Positions 1 through 9,000 of a DNA stretch of 64,000 nucleotides are shown here, one piece after another. The notes under the pieces are model-generated. The model made no database searches. It was not told the DNA's origin and saw only the letters and a program-made list of their open reading frames with translations. Source of the stretch: Paludisphaera mucosa (GTDB lineage Bacteria > Planctomycetota > Planctomycetia > Isosphaerales > Isosphaeraceae); contig NZ_JARRAG010000002.1 of assembly GCF_029589435.1 (NCBI RefSeq), positions 3,968,001 through 4,032,000 of the forward strand, given 5' to 3'. Every line of letters begins with the position of its first letter. Position 1 is the first letter of the stretch. Made by a program: the position numbers and the translations under genes.

Positions 1-291
1 CGGGCCTTGCTCGCGCGCCAGATCGACGGCCCTCACGACCACCTCGTAGGCCGGGTACTCCCGCCGCATCATGCCGACCCAGGCCTCGACGGCCGGCGTG
101 AAATCGCCTTTGCGGACGTCGTAGACCTGGTACTGGAAGGTGGCGATCGGCTGATCGCGTCGGAACCAGGCGACGACCTGGAAGTCCGCCCGCCTCGCCT
201 CGGCCGCCGCCGGCGGCTGGCCGGCGAGGGCGAGCGGAGTCGCGATCGCCGCCAGGACGATCCAGCCGCAAGCTCGGGTCGCGCGTCGCAT
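1..291 (-). CDS. Exported hypothetical protein, N-terminal part only
   Basis: The reading frame runs off the left edge of the window, so only the first 97 residues are visible. It starts with ATG at 291. The N-terminus has Arg residues, a hydrophobic stretch (about residues 9-22) and an Ala-Gly-Gln cleavage-like site, so it looks like a signal peptide (inference). After that comes a folded-looking segment with no motif I recognise. The next gene ends at 334, in the same direction and 42 bases upstream of this start. Third codon positions are strongly G/C, which supports coding. Function unknown. Confidence 0.65.
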   Translation of the reverse strand, partial: MRRATRACGWIVLAAIATPLALAGQPPAAAEARRADFQVVAWFRRDQPIATFQYQVYDVRKGDFTPAVEAWVGMMRREYPAYEVVVRAVDLAREQGP

Positions 292-333
292 GAACGGGCC
301 CTCCCCCGAGGACCATCTTACGACGGCGGGACC

Positions 334-717
334 TCAGTAGCGCGCCGGATTCTCGCCGACGTCGATGATGCTGCACGCCTGGATCACGTCGAGGCCCAGC
401 TCCTCGGCCCGCTCGAGCAGCGCGGGGGATTCGGCGCCGGGATTGATCCAGACCTCGTCGGCCGGCCGGCCGGCGAGCTGGTCGAGGATGCGGATCCCGA
501 CCGCGGGAGGTACGTAGAAGGAGACCCGGTCCAGGGGACCCTCCGGGATCGACGCCAGGTCGGGATAGGCGGGCAGGCCCTCGATCTCGTCGAGCGTCGG
601 GTTGACCGGGAAGACCTCCCAACCCTGCGCGACGAAGGCGCGGACGGCCTTGTTGCCGAACTTCGAGCGGTCCTGGCTGGCGCCGACGATGGCGATCCTC
701 GGTCGTGGTGCGGTCAT
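334..717 (-). CDS. CoA-binding domain protein (YccU-like)
   Basis: This 127-residue protein is almost entirely one CoA-binding Rossmann domain. The N-terminal strand IAIVGASQ is followed by a Ser/Lys-rich loop (residues 15-23), then VFPVNP and a conserved NPGAES-type segment near residue 92. Single-domain relatives of succinyl-CoA synthetase alpha and acyl-CoA ligases have this size and are cytoplasmic; their role in most bacteria is unknown. The frame stays open about 110 codons further upstream, but that extension is Arg-rich and uncharacteristic. I therefore start at the ATG directly before the first beta strand. It is followed by the exported hypothetical at 1-291, probably a separate unit. 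Confidence 0.85.
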   Translation of the reverse strand: MTAPRPRIAIVGASQDRSKFGNKAVRAFVAQGWEVFPVNPTLDEIEGLPAYPDLASIPEGPLDRVSFYVPPAVGIRILDQLAGRPADEVWINPGAESPALLERAEELGLDVIQACSIIDVGENPARY

Positions 718-916
718 GGCGGGGGCTCCGGCCGGCGAGGGGCCTTTCCTGGGTCGACGAACGAGACGCGGCGCGTCGACGCCGCGCCGCGATGGTCCTC
801 GCATGAGGACATTGTACGGACGTCTGCGAAGCGTGCGCCGAAACGCATGAAGGGATCGACGAAGCCGGGACCTCGCGACCCGCTCGGCGTCGCGCCGGGA
901 TCGGTCGGACCAAATC

Positions 917-1363
917 TCACCACGATCTCTCATACCGGACCGGGGTATGACCGGTCCCGTCGCCGATCGAGATTCGCCACCAGCGTCGCGAGACGGGGAA
1001 ACGGCAGACGACCCTGGCGACCCGATCCCTCGCGACGCCGCCGGGGAGGCCATAGTCGTGCAGGACGATCCCCTCGCCCTCGAACGCCCAGCGCGAGGCC
1101 AACACGCTCATCCGCCCATCCTTCGAGATGACTTCCTGGAAATACGTCCCGTCCGCGGTCAGGGTCATGCGATCCGCCTCGGGCGCCTCGGCCACGTAGA
1201 CGCCCGGCAGCTCGGCCTGCTCCACGGCCGCGAAGGCCGACGTCAACACGGCCAGGCCGGCGAAGTAGCACGCGACCGAGATCGCGACCAGGGTGAGCAG
1301 CCGGACGGCCTGGCGATGCGCAGGCCGCGACGGGACCCGCGGTCCTGGCGGCGAATCGGCCAT
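917..1363 (-). CDS. Membrane-anchored hypothetical protein
   Basis: A 148-residue protein with a basic N-terminus (about residues 1-20), one transmembrane helix (about 21-45) and an outer domain. The outer domain begins LPGVYVAE and continues with short beta strands such as MTLTADGTYFQEV. That pattern, a gain-of-value or lipocalin-like beta sheet after an anchor, recurs in small planctomycete exported proteins, but I cannot name a family. A longer ORF (930-1499) overlaps it in another frame; its Arg/Gly-rich composition is that of a shadow. It is divergent from the HEAT-repeat gene at 1538, and the 174-base space between probably holds both promoters. Function unknown. Confidence 0.6.
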   Translation of the reverse strand: MADSPPGPRVPSRPAHRQAVRLLTLVAISVACYFAGLAVLTSAFAAVEQAELPGVYVAEAPEADRMTLTADGTYFQEVISKDGRMSVLASRWAFEGEGIVLHDYGLPGGVARDRVARVVCRFPVSRRWWRISIGDGTGHTPVRYERSW

Positions 1364-1537
1364 GACGCCCCACCTCTCGCTTCTCGACGCGCTCCGTCGC
1401 CCGCGACGGGGCGAAAATCGACGCTGACGTGATTTCGAGGAGTTTGCATAATTGGGGTCGATGGATCAAGTCCTCGCTGCGCGGGGCCGCTCGACGCACC
1501 GCGAGCGACGCCGAGACGGCCGGCCGGAGGAGTCACC

Positions 1538-2770
1538 ATGCTCGAAGACCTGGACCGGGTCGATTGGGCCCGGCTGACGCACGCGTACGGCCCGGCGGGA
1601 GATCTCCCGGCGAAGATCCGAGGACTGGCCTCGCCCGACCCGAAGGCTCGCGAGTCGAGTCGCAACGGGTTGTTCGCCACCATCTTCCACCAGGGGACGC
1701 GCTATCGGGCCAGCGCCCCGGCGGTCCCGTTCCTGTTCGAGGTCCTGGAGGCCCCCGAGACGCCGGAGCGGGACCAGCTCATCGACCTTCTCGTGCACCT
1801 GGCGGTCGGCTATCCGGAGGGCCACCTCCCCGCGGGCTTCGACCCGTCCCGGGCGTTCCCGGAGATCGACGAGCTAGGGGCCGAGGACGACCTCGACGCC
1901 GTCCGGTCCGCCGAGCCGAGCGAGGAGGACGAGTACGAGGCCGGCCGCGGGGCGCTTTGGGCGCGGGACGCCTACCGGGCGGTGCTGGCCCGGCTCGACG
2001 TCTTCCGACGAGTCGCGGACGATGACGATGAGAAGGTCCGGAAAGCCGCGGTGAGGGCCCTGGCCTGGTTCCCCGAAGCCGCCGCGGAATCCGCCGCGCT
2101 CGTCCGCCGGATCGCCCGCGACCGGCCCGAGCCCGGGGAGACGGCCGACGCCGTCTCTTGCCTGGGGATCCTGGATCGCTCGCTCTCCGACCGCTCCGAC
2201 GTCCCCTGGCTCCAGGACCGATTGGCGCCCGAAACCCCCTTCGTCGTCCGGGTCGCGGCGGCCCACTCGCTGGCCCTGATCCTGGGGAAGGCGCTCCCTC
2301 CCGAGGCGCTCGACGTGCTGCTCGACGCGATCACGGATCCGCGCGGCGGCGAGGCCGAGGGACGCGACGCGGCGTGGCACATGGCGGGGCTCGTCGCCCA
2401 GATCTGCGGCGTGATCGACCTCCTCGACCTGGAGCCGACCGAGCCCGTGGTGGCCGCGCTCTGCAAGGCGACGGAGGCCGCGACCATGTGGCCGTCGATG
2501 AGCCTCTGGGACACGCTCTTGAATCGCGTCTTCCCGGACGGACAGATGGTCCGGTTCGTCCCCGACCCCAGCGTGGCGGCCGGCCAGCGCCCGGCCTTCC
2601 GCGATCCCAGGGAATTCACCGCCGTCCAGCGGCGGGCCGTCGAGGCCGTCATCCGCAGCCCCTACTGGACTCCCACGCCGAACGGCTTCGGCGCCCTGGA
2701 AGAGATCCTCTGGGGCCACGCCCTGCCGAACTCGCGGGAGAAGCTGCAGGCCCTGCTCGACGAGGCCTGA
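1538..2770 (+). CDS. HEAT-repeat protein
   Basis: A 410-residue soluble protein of alternating amphipathic helices. Segments such as DDDEKVRKAAVRALAWFPE (about residues 165-184) are typical HEAT/PBS-lyase-type repeat units: a charged turn, then two helices with small residues at the interface. There is no signal peptide and no enzyme motif. HEAT solenoids generally serve as protein-interaction scaffolds, and the partner cannot be read from the sequence. A GGAGGAG Shine-Dalgarno sequence lies about 7 bases before the ATG and fixes the start. It stands alone, divergent from 917-1363, and its downstream neighbour is on the other strand. Confidence 0.8.
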   Translation: MLEDLDRVDWARLTHAYGPAGDLPAKIRGLASPDPKARESSRNGLFATIFHQGTRYRASAPAVPFLFEVLEAPETPERDQLIDLLVHLAVGYPEGHLPAGFDPSRAFPEIDELGAEDDLDAVRSAEPSEEDEYEAGRGALWARDAYRAVLARLDVFRRVADDDDEKVRKAAVRALAWFPEAAAESAALVRRIARDRPEPGETADAVSCLGILDRSLSDRSDVPWLQDRLAPETPFVVRVAAAHSLALILGKALPPEALDVLLDAITDPRGGEAEGRDAAWHMAGLVAQICGVIDLLDLEPTEPVVAALCKATEAATMWPSMSLWDTLLNRVFPDGQMVRFVPDPSVAAGQRPAFRDPREFTAVQRRAVEAVIRSPYWTPTPNGFGALEEILWGHALPNSREKLQALLDEA

Positions 2771-2826
2771 CGAGTGAGCCCCGGCGGTCGGCTTCGATGG
2801 AGTCGGGGCCTCGTCGCAAGCGTGAA

Positions 2827-3201
2827 TCAGACGGCTTTCGGCTGGGCCCGCAGCCACAGGCAGTAACCGAGCGTCACCGCGACTCCCGTCAAGACCGCGC
2901 CGCACCCGACCGCCACGGCCACTGGGATCGGGGCGAACATGAACACTCCGGCGTAAACGAGCCCGCTCAGCACCATGGCCCACCCGCCCACCCGCGTGGC
3001 CTGGCGGACGTAGGCGCTCGGGACCACGGCCTTGGGCATCCGGTTGCCGTACCAGGCGATCATCAGCCCGTTGATGCCGACGACCAACCGCGTGACCGTG
3101 TCGCCGTCTAGATAGCCCAGCTGGCGTGCCAGGGTCGCCCCCAACGCCAGAGCGAGAATGCCGCCGGCCCAGGCAAGGCCGGCCATCGGTTCCTTGATCA
3201 T
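2827..3201 (-). CDS. Small four-helix membrane protein, partner of ArsR-type regulator
   Basis: A 124-residue integral membrane protein with four hydrophobic segments (about residues 8-24, 38-50, 70-90 and 94-115) and a positively charged loop containing YGNRMPKAVVPS. Its ATG overlaps the TGA of the upstream ArsR-family gene in an ATGA junction, so the two are probably translationally coupled. In B. subtilis the SdpR repressor is encoded next to a membrane protein, SdpI, that controls it. The arrangement here is similar, but sequence similarity to SdpI is not obvious, so that parallel is inference. Transport or immunity roles are possible. Confidence 0.75.
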   Translation of the reverse strand: MIKEPMAGLAWAGGILALALGATLARQLGYLDGDTVTRLVVGINGLMIAWYGNRMPKAVVPSAYVRQATRVGGWAMVLSGLVYAGVFMFAPIPVAVAVGCGAVLTGVAVTLGYCLWLRAQPKAV

Positions 3202-3494
3202 CGTGTCGTCTCCTTCTTAAGCTCCGGCGCCTCCGCGCCCAGGCCGAACGAATGGACGAAACCCAGCAACACCTCTTCGAGCACCGAGAGCTTCAGGTGA
3301 TAGATGACGGACTTGCCGACCTTCTCGGCGTGCACCAGGTCGGCCTCCTTCAGCACCGCAAAGTGCGCCGACATCGTCGGCTTGGAGAAGCCGAACTGGT
3401 CGCTGAGCTCGCCCGCGCTCATCGGCCCCTTACGCAGGAGCTGCAGCACGCGGCGACGCGTCGGATCGGAGAGGGCTTTGAAGACCTGGCTCAT
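3198..3494 (-). CDS. ArsR/SmtB-family transcriptional repressor (SdpR-like)
   Basis: A 98-residue winged-helix regulator. The N-terminus MSQVFKALSDPTRRRVLQLL is the classic ArsR opening, and residues 26-50 form the helix-turn-helix with recognition helix KPTMSAHFAVLKEADLV. No CxC metal site is seen, and the family member it most resembles is the SdpR autorepressor type (recalled, not searched). An in-frame extension to 3557 is possible, but the chosen start is the canonical one and lies directly under a good promoter. The gene is coupled by a 4-base overlap to the membrane protein downstream, so it probably regulates that pair. Confidence 0.9.
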   Translation of the reverse strand: MSQVFKALSDPTRRRVLQLLRKGPMSAGELSDQFGFSKPTMSAHFAVLKEADLVHAEKVGKSVIYHLKLSVLEEVLLGFVHSFGLGAEAPELKKETTR

Positions 3495-3500
3495 GATTCG

Positions 3501-3529
3501 ATAATGAGCTAATCGACGAAACGTGTCAA
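3501..3529 (-). promoter_or_regulatory. Promoter of the ArsR/membrane-protein pair, possibly leaderless
   Basis: On the minus strand there is TTGACA (3524-3529), a 17-base spacer and CATTAT (3501-3506). The -10 box ends 6 bases before the A of the ArsR start codon at 3494. Transcription would therefore begin at or next to the ATG, with no Shine-Dalgarno sequence. The -10 region also lies in a partial inverted repeat (GATT...AATC, 3495-3514), a plausible autorepressor site. Confidence 0.6.
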
Positions 3530-3825
3530 GGGCGGGGGCGTTCGATTTTGGTGGCAACGGCGCAGGGTGAAGCCCTGAAGCGGGATTTCCGCATTCGTCG
3601 ATCGCGGCCCATGGTCTCTATGGGGATTCGGAATCGGAGGGGGCGGGGGGGCGACCTGGAGAACGCGACGAGGCCATGGATTTCGAGAAAAAAACGAGCG
3701 AACGGAGCCGATCCCGGAGGCGGTTTTTGGGATGTTAAAACCTGTTTACCGAAAGCCTTGCGTCCGATGGGTTCGTTGAACGGCCGCCGCGAACGGAGCC
3801 AGAGCGAACCCAGGTCGCGGCGTCG
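3530..3825. other. Intergenic, no gene seen
   Basis: Between the ArsR promoter and the end of the STAS gene I see no reading frame with coding-like third positions, no tRNA and no clear hairpin terminator. It has a few A-rich tracts that are unusual for this GC-rich genome. Confidence 0.5.
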
Positions 3826-4179
3826 TCATTCCGGGTCGTGGCGGTGATAGAACGCCTTGGCCTCGTCGACGGTGTCGAAGACGTCCCAGAAGTCGTCCAT
3901 CTGCATCTCGTCGACGAGGCGGCGGATGGCCGGGCTGGGGCGGGCGAGGACGACGTCGCCGCCGCGCTTGCGGATGGTTCGGGTGATGGTCATCAGCAGC
4001 CCGAGGAAGGCCGCGCCCGTCTCGTGGACGCTGTTCATCTCCATGATGAACGCGCGCTCGCCCAGGTCGAGCCGGTCCTGGACGTCGAGGGCCGCGTCGA
4101 CGTGCTTGGGGTCGTTCATGAGCCGGCCGAAGTTGCTCAGGATCGTCACGTCGTCGTCGAGCCGGATGTTGAGGGCCAT
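3826..4179 (-). CDS. STAS-domain protein (anti-sigma-factor antagonist-like)
   Basis: A 117-residue single-domain protein. The core ERAFIMEMNSVHETGAAFLG (about residues 41-60) has the beta strand, loop and helix of STAS domains. The position usually taken by the phosphorylated Ser (D-S-S/T-G) reads as His-Glu-Thr-Gly, so phospho-regulation by an RsbW-type kinase is uncertain. The C-terminal part, DDFWDVFDTVDEAKAFY, is the usual last helix. No partner kinase or sigma factor lies next to it. Cytoplasmic; role inferred from the family only. The ATG at 4179 is the natural start; the longer frame to 5361 is a shadow of the next gene. Confidence 0.75.
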   Translation of the reverse strand: MALNIRLDDDVTILSNFGRLMNDPKHVDAALDVQDRLDLGERAFIMEMNSVHETGAAFLGLLMTITRTIRKRGGDVVLARPSPAIRRLVDEMQMDDFWDVFDTVDEAKAFYHRHDPE

Positions 4180-4211
4180 GGGCGCGAGCCTCCTCCGAGT
4201 CGGTCCGGCGA

Positions 4212-5303
4212 TCACCGCCGCTGCTTGAAGACGTAGCCATAGGCGACGGGCCAGGGGACCTCGCGGCCGGCCTCGGTCGCCGCCTTCAGCGCCCAGTATG
4301 GCTCGCGCAGCAGCTCGCGGCCAAGCAGGACGAGGTCGGCCTCGCCGTTGTCGACGATCATCTCGGCCTGGCCGCGGTCGATGATCAGGCCGACGGCCCC
4401 CGTGGCGATCTTCGCGTCCTCGCGGATCCGGCGGGCGAAGGGGACCTGGTAGCCCGGCCCGAGCGGGATCTTCACGTGGGGGACGAGCGCGCCCGACGAG
4501 CAGTCGATCAGGTCCACGCCCAGCGACTTCAGGCGCTTCGCCAGCTCGACCGACTGGTCGACGTCCCAGCCCCCCTCGGCCCAGTCGGTGGCGGAGATCC
4601 GCGTGAAGAGAGGCATCGAGTCGGGGATCACCTTCCGCAGGCGCTCGGCGACGCGGGCGAGGAACCGCATGCGGTTCTCCAGCGGGCCGCCGTAGCGGTC
4701 GGTCCGCTTGTTGCTCAGGGGCGAGAGGAACTCGTGCAGCAGGTAGCCGTGGGCGGCGTGGATCTCGATCATCTGGAAGCCGGCGGCGAGCGAGCGGCGG
4801 GCGGCGGCCTCGAAGGCGTCGACCACGCCGTCGATCTCGGCCTCGGTCAGCTCGTGCGGGACCGGGCTGCCGACGTCGAAGGCGATCGGGCTGGGGCCGA
4901 CCACGGGCCAGCCCCCCTTCGCCGGTTCGAGGATCGCCGCGCCGCCCCGCCAGGGGACGTCGCAGCTGGCCTTGCGGCCGGCGTGGGCGAGCTGGATCCC
5001 CGGCGCGGCCCCCTGCGAGGCCACGAAGCGGGCGATCCGCGCCAGGGGCTCGACGTGGCGGTCGTCCCAGATCCCCATATCGCCGGGGCTGATCCGGCCC
5101 TCCGCAACCACCGCCGTCGCCTCGACGATCACCAGGCCGACGCCGCCCGCGGCGCGGCTGCCCAGGTGGACGAGGTGCCAGTCGGTCGCCATCCCGTCCT
5201 CGGACGAGTACTGGCACATCGGCGACATCGCGATCCGGTTGCGGAGCGTCAGGCCCCGAATCGTGTAGGGGTCGTACAGGGGGGCGGGATGCGGGGTCGT
5301 CAC
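4212..5303 (-). CDS. Old Yellow Enzyme family NADH:flavin oxidoreductase (YqjM/XenA-like)
   Basis: A 363-residue FMN-dependent ene-reductase of the YqjM/XenA class, which reduces activated C=C bonds using NAD(P)H in the cytoplasm. The thermophilic-like subclass marker Cys in MSPMCQYSS is residue 30. The substrate-binding His pair in IHAAHGYLL falls at about residues 182 and 185, and the following NKRTDRYGG segment is conserved. The C-terminal GLIIDRGQAEMIV and LGRELLREP segments belong to the FMN phosphate region. I choose the GTG at 5303, which has GAGGAA about 6 bases upstream and leaves a normal family length; an ATG at 5381 would add 26 unlikely residues. Physiological substrate unknown. 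Confidence 0.9.
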   Translation of the reverse strand: MTTPHPAPLYDPYTIRGLTLRNRIAMSPMCQYSSEDGMATDWHLVHLGSRAAGGVGLVIVEATAVVAEGRISPGDMGIWDDRHVEPLARIARFVASQGAAPGIQLAHAGRKASCDVPWRGGAAILEPAKGGWPVVGPSPIAFDVGSPVPHELTEAEIDGVVDAFEAAARRSLAAGFQMIEIHAAHGYLLHEFLSPLSNKRTDRYGGPLENRMRFLARVAERLRKVIPDSMPLFTRISATDWAEGGWDVDQSVELAKRLKSLGVDLIDCSSGALVPHVKIPLGPGYQVPFARRIREDAKIATGAVGLIIDRGQAEMIVDNGEADLVLLGRELLREPYWALKAATEAGREVPWPVAYGYVFKQRR

Positions 5304-5483
5304 GTTCGGGTTCCTCGACGAATGCGATCCGGGCCGGACGGCGGCCCGGGGTCTCGCCCATTGTAGGGGGGCGAGCAACACCCGGCGGCCGAGCCTTGCC
5401 GCGGGGGCGGTCCGTTCCTACAAATGATGAGGGCCGGGGCGCGGCCCGAACCTCTTCGAGCCACGAATGAAGGGACCGACGAG

Positions 5484-5954
5484 ATGGCGACGGCGACTTT
5501 CGGGGCGGGGTGTTTCTGGGGCGTCGAGGAGACTTTCCGGCGTCTCCCCGGGGTCCTCGAAGCGACCTCCGGCTACATGGGGGGTTCGGTCGAAAACCCC
5601 ACCTACCAGCAGGTTTGCACCGGCCGCACGGGCCACGCCGAGGTCGTCGAGGTCCAGTACGATCCCTCCCAGACCACCTACGCCCGGCTTCTGGAGGCCT
5701 TCTTCCAGCTCCACGACCCGACGACGCCCAACCGCCAGGGGCCGGACGTCGGCAGCCAGTACCGCTCGGCCGTCTTCACGTACGACGACGACCAGGCCCG
5801 CGAGGCGGCCGAGTTCAAGCGCCGGCTCGACGAGGCGGGGTCGTTTCGCCGCCCGATCGTGACCGAGATCGCCCCGGCGGGCCCCTTCTGGCGCGCCGAG
5901 GAGTACCACCAGCGGTACGTCCAGAAGCATGGGGGCGCGAGCTGCCACATCTGA
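5484..5954 (+). CDS. msrA: Peptide methionine sulfoxide reductase MsrA
   Basis: A 156-residue MsrA, which reduces methionine-S-sulfoxide in proteins. The catalytic motif GCFWG is at residues 9-13 with nucleophile Cys10, and the family segments YMGG and [14 protein letters not shown] follow. A further Cys in the tail GASCHI is placed as a recycling cysteine. There is no signal peptide, so it is probably cytoplasmic. The start is set at the ATG just before the catalytic motif; an in-frame ATG at 5424 would add 20 residues without family support. It is divergent from the Old Yellow Enzyme gene and has no MsrB partner in the window. Confidence 0.93.
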   Translation: MATATFGAGCFWGVEETFRRLPGVLEATSGYMGGSVENPTYQQVCTGRTGHAEVVEVQYDPSQTTYARLLEAFFQLHDPTTPNRQGPDVGSQYRSAVFTYDDDQAREAAEFKRRLDEAGSFRRPIVTEIAPAGPFWRAEEYHQRYVQKHGGASCHI

Positions 5955-6073
5955 CCCCCCCGCGACGCGTCGCCCGGCGGCCGATGCGAAGGCCCCGCGT
6001 TTCGACCCCGAACCGGCTGTCCGACCACGCCCGGTCCGAGTACCATGACGTGGCCTGACAGGGAGGGCGCGCC

Positions 6074-9000
6074 GTGGACTTCAGAAACTCGAGCCGACGG
6101 ATCGCCGGTCGCCACCTGATCGCCCCCGCGGCCGTCGCCATCGCGGCCGTCCTCACGGCCGCGACCTGGCCGCTGTGCGCCCCCACGCCCTGGGCCTTCT
6201 TCTTCGCGGCGGTGACGACGGCGGCCTGGATCGGCGGGATCGGCCCGTGCGTCGTGGCCACCGGCCTCTCGGCGGTCGTCGGCGTCTACTCCTTCCTGCC
6301 CCCGTACGGGTCGTTCGCCCTCGGCCCGAGCGAGGCGGGGGCGGTCGCCGTCTTCCTGCTCGTCTCGGCGTTCATCGGCTTCATCGCCGCGGCGCGAAGG
6401 GCCTACGAGGGCGAGGAGCGAGGCCTGGGCCGCTTCCAGGGGGTCGTGCGGAGCATCGCCGACGCGGTCGTCGCGACCGACGGGGACGGTCGGGTCGCGT
6501 TCCTCAACGTCGCCGCGGAGCGGCTCACGGGCTGGAGCCGCGACCAGGCGGAGGGGAAGCCGATCCGCGAGGTCTTCGCCCTGGAGCCCGTCGCCGACGC
6601 CTCGTCGGCCGCGTCCGGCTCGAACGAGGTCCGCGGCGTGGTGACCGCCCGCGACGGCGTCCGGCGGTCCGTCGAAGGAAGCTTCGCGCCGATCCTCGAC
6701 GAATCGGGGAAGCCCGGCGGGACCGTTTGGACCCTCCGCGACGTCGGCGAGCGGCTCGCGGCCGAGACGGCCCTGCATCGCAGCGAGGAACTGCACCGCA
6801 GGCTGATCGACGACGGCGTCGACTGCCTGAAAGTGCTCTCGCTCGACGGCCGGGTCCTCTCGATGAACGAGGTCGGCCTCTGCATGATGGAAATCGACGA
6901 CTTCGAGGCGATCCGCGACCGATCCTGGGCGGAACTGTGGCCCGAGGACTCCCGGGAACGACTTCGCGAGGCGCTGCGGCAGGCGGCGGCCGGCCGGCCG
7001 GCGCAGTTCGAAGGCCGGTGCCCGACCGCCCGGGGGACCGTCAAGGAGTGGGACGTCCGCCTGACCCCCATCCTCGGGCCCGACGGCGCGACCGACCGGA
7101 TCTACGCCATCTCGCGCGACGTCACCGCCAGGCGGCGGGCCGAGTCCGAGCTGCTCGCCAGCGAGGAACGCTACCGCACCCTGTTCGGCTCGATCGACGA
7201 GGGGTTCTGCGTCATCGAGATGATCTACGACGAGGCCGGCAAGGCCGTCGATTACCTCGTGCTGGAGGCGAACCCGGCGTTCGCGACCCAGACGGGCATC
7301 CCCGACATCGTCGGCAAGCGAATGCGCGACCTGATCCCGAACCACGACGACCACTGGTTCGAGACCTACGGCCAGGTCGCGGCCACGGGCGAGCCGGTCC
7401 GGTTCGTCAACCAGGCCCAGCAGATGGGGGGCGTCTGGTTCGACGTCTACGCCTTCCCGGTGGAGGGCCGCGAGAGCCACAAGGTCGCCGTCCTGTTCAA
7501 GAACATCACCGAGGCCGTCCTGGCCGAGCAGGAGCGGGAGCGGCTGCTGCTGAGCCTCAAGAACGAGCGGGCCAAGCTCGCGGCCGTGATCCAGAACGCG
7601 CCCGCGTTCATCTGCACCCTGCGCGGGCCGGACCACGTCTTCGAACTTGCGAACCGGCTGTACTACGAGATGGTGGGGGACCGCGAGCTGATCGGCAAGA
7701 CGGTGCGCGAGGCGTTCCCCGAGGTTGAGGGCCAGGGCTTCTTCGAGCTGCTCGACCAGGTCCATCGCTCGGGCGACCCCTTCGTCGGCAAGGAGATGCC
7801 GATCATGCTCCGCCGCCGCGACACCGGCGCGACCGAGAAGCGGATGCTCAACTTCGTGTACCAGCCGACGTACGAGGCCGACGGCGAGATCTCGGGCCTC
7901 TTCGTCCACGGCGTCGACGTCACCGACATGGTCAACGCCCGCGAGGCCGTCCGCGACAGCGAGGCCCGCTTCCGCCAGCTCGCCGACGCCATGCCCCAGG
8001 CCGTCTGGGCCGCCAAGGCCGACGGCACGATCGACTATTTCAACCGCAAGTGGCGCGAGTACGGCAGCTATCCCGAGGGCGTCCTGGGCGACGCCCGCTG
8101 GGCCCGGATCATCCACCCCGACGACCTGGAGCGGACCCGCGCCGCCTGGCAGGAGTCGGTGCGGACCGGCCGGCCCTTCGAGATCGAATACCGCCTGCGG
8201 CGCTCGGCCGACGGCCGCCATCGCTGGCACCTGGGCCGCGCCCTGCCGATCGAGGACTCCCGGGGGCGGATCGTACGCTGGTTCGGCACCAACACCGACG
8301 TCGACGACGTCAAGCGGCTCTCCGAGGCGCTCAAGCAGGCCGACCGCCGCAAGGACGAGTTCCTGGCCACCCTGGCCCACGAGCTGCGCAACCCCCTGGC
8401 CCCGATCCGCAACGGCCTGCAGATCCTGGGGTTCAAGCCGCCGGAGGACCTGGCGGCCGGGACGATCGACATGATGACGCGGCAGCTCGGCCACATGGTC
8501 CACCTGATCGACGACCTGATGGACGTCGCCCGCGTCGGCAGCGGCAAGATCACGCTCCGCAGGACGCGCGTGACGCTCCAATCCGTCGCCGCCGGCGCGA
8601 TCGAGGCCAGCCGGCAGATCATCGACGCCTCGGGCCACACGCTGACGGCCGCGATCCCGCCCGAGCCGATCCCCCTCGACGCCGACCCGACCCGGCTGAC
8701 CCAGGTGATCGCCAACCTGCTGAACAACGCCGCCAAGTACACCGAGCACGGCGGCCGGATCGAGCTGACGGTGCGCCGGGAGGGGGGCGAGGCCGTCGTG
8801 AGCGTCCGCGACACGGGCGTCGGGATCGACCCCGAGATGCTCCCCCGAGTCTTCGACATGTTCACCCAGGTCGACGGCTCGCTCGGCCGCTCGCAGGGGG
8901 GGCTGGGCATCGGCCTGACGATCGTCAAGCGCCTGGTCGAGATGCACGGCGGCCGGATCGAGGCCCGCAGCGACGGGGCGGGCCGCGGCAGCGAGTTCGT

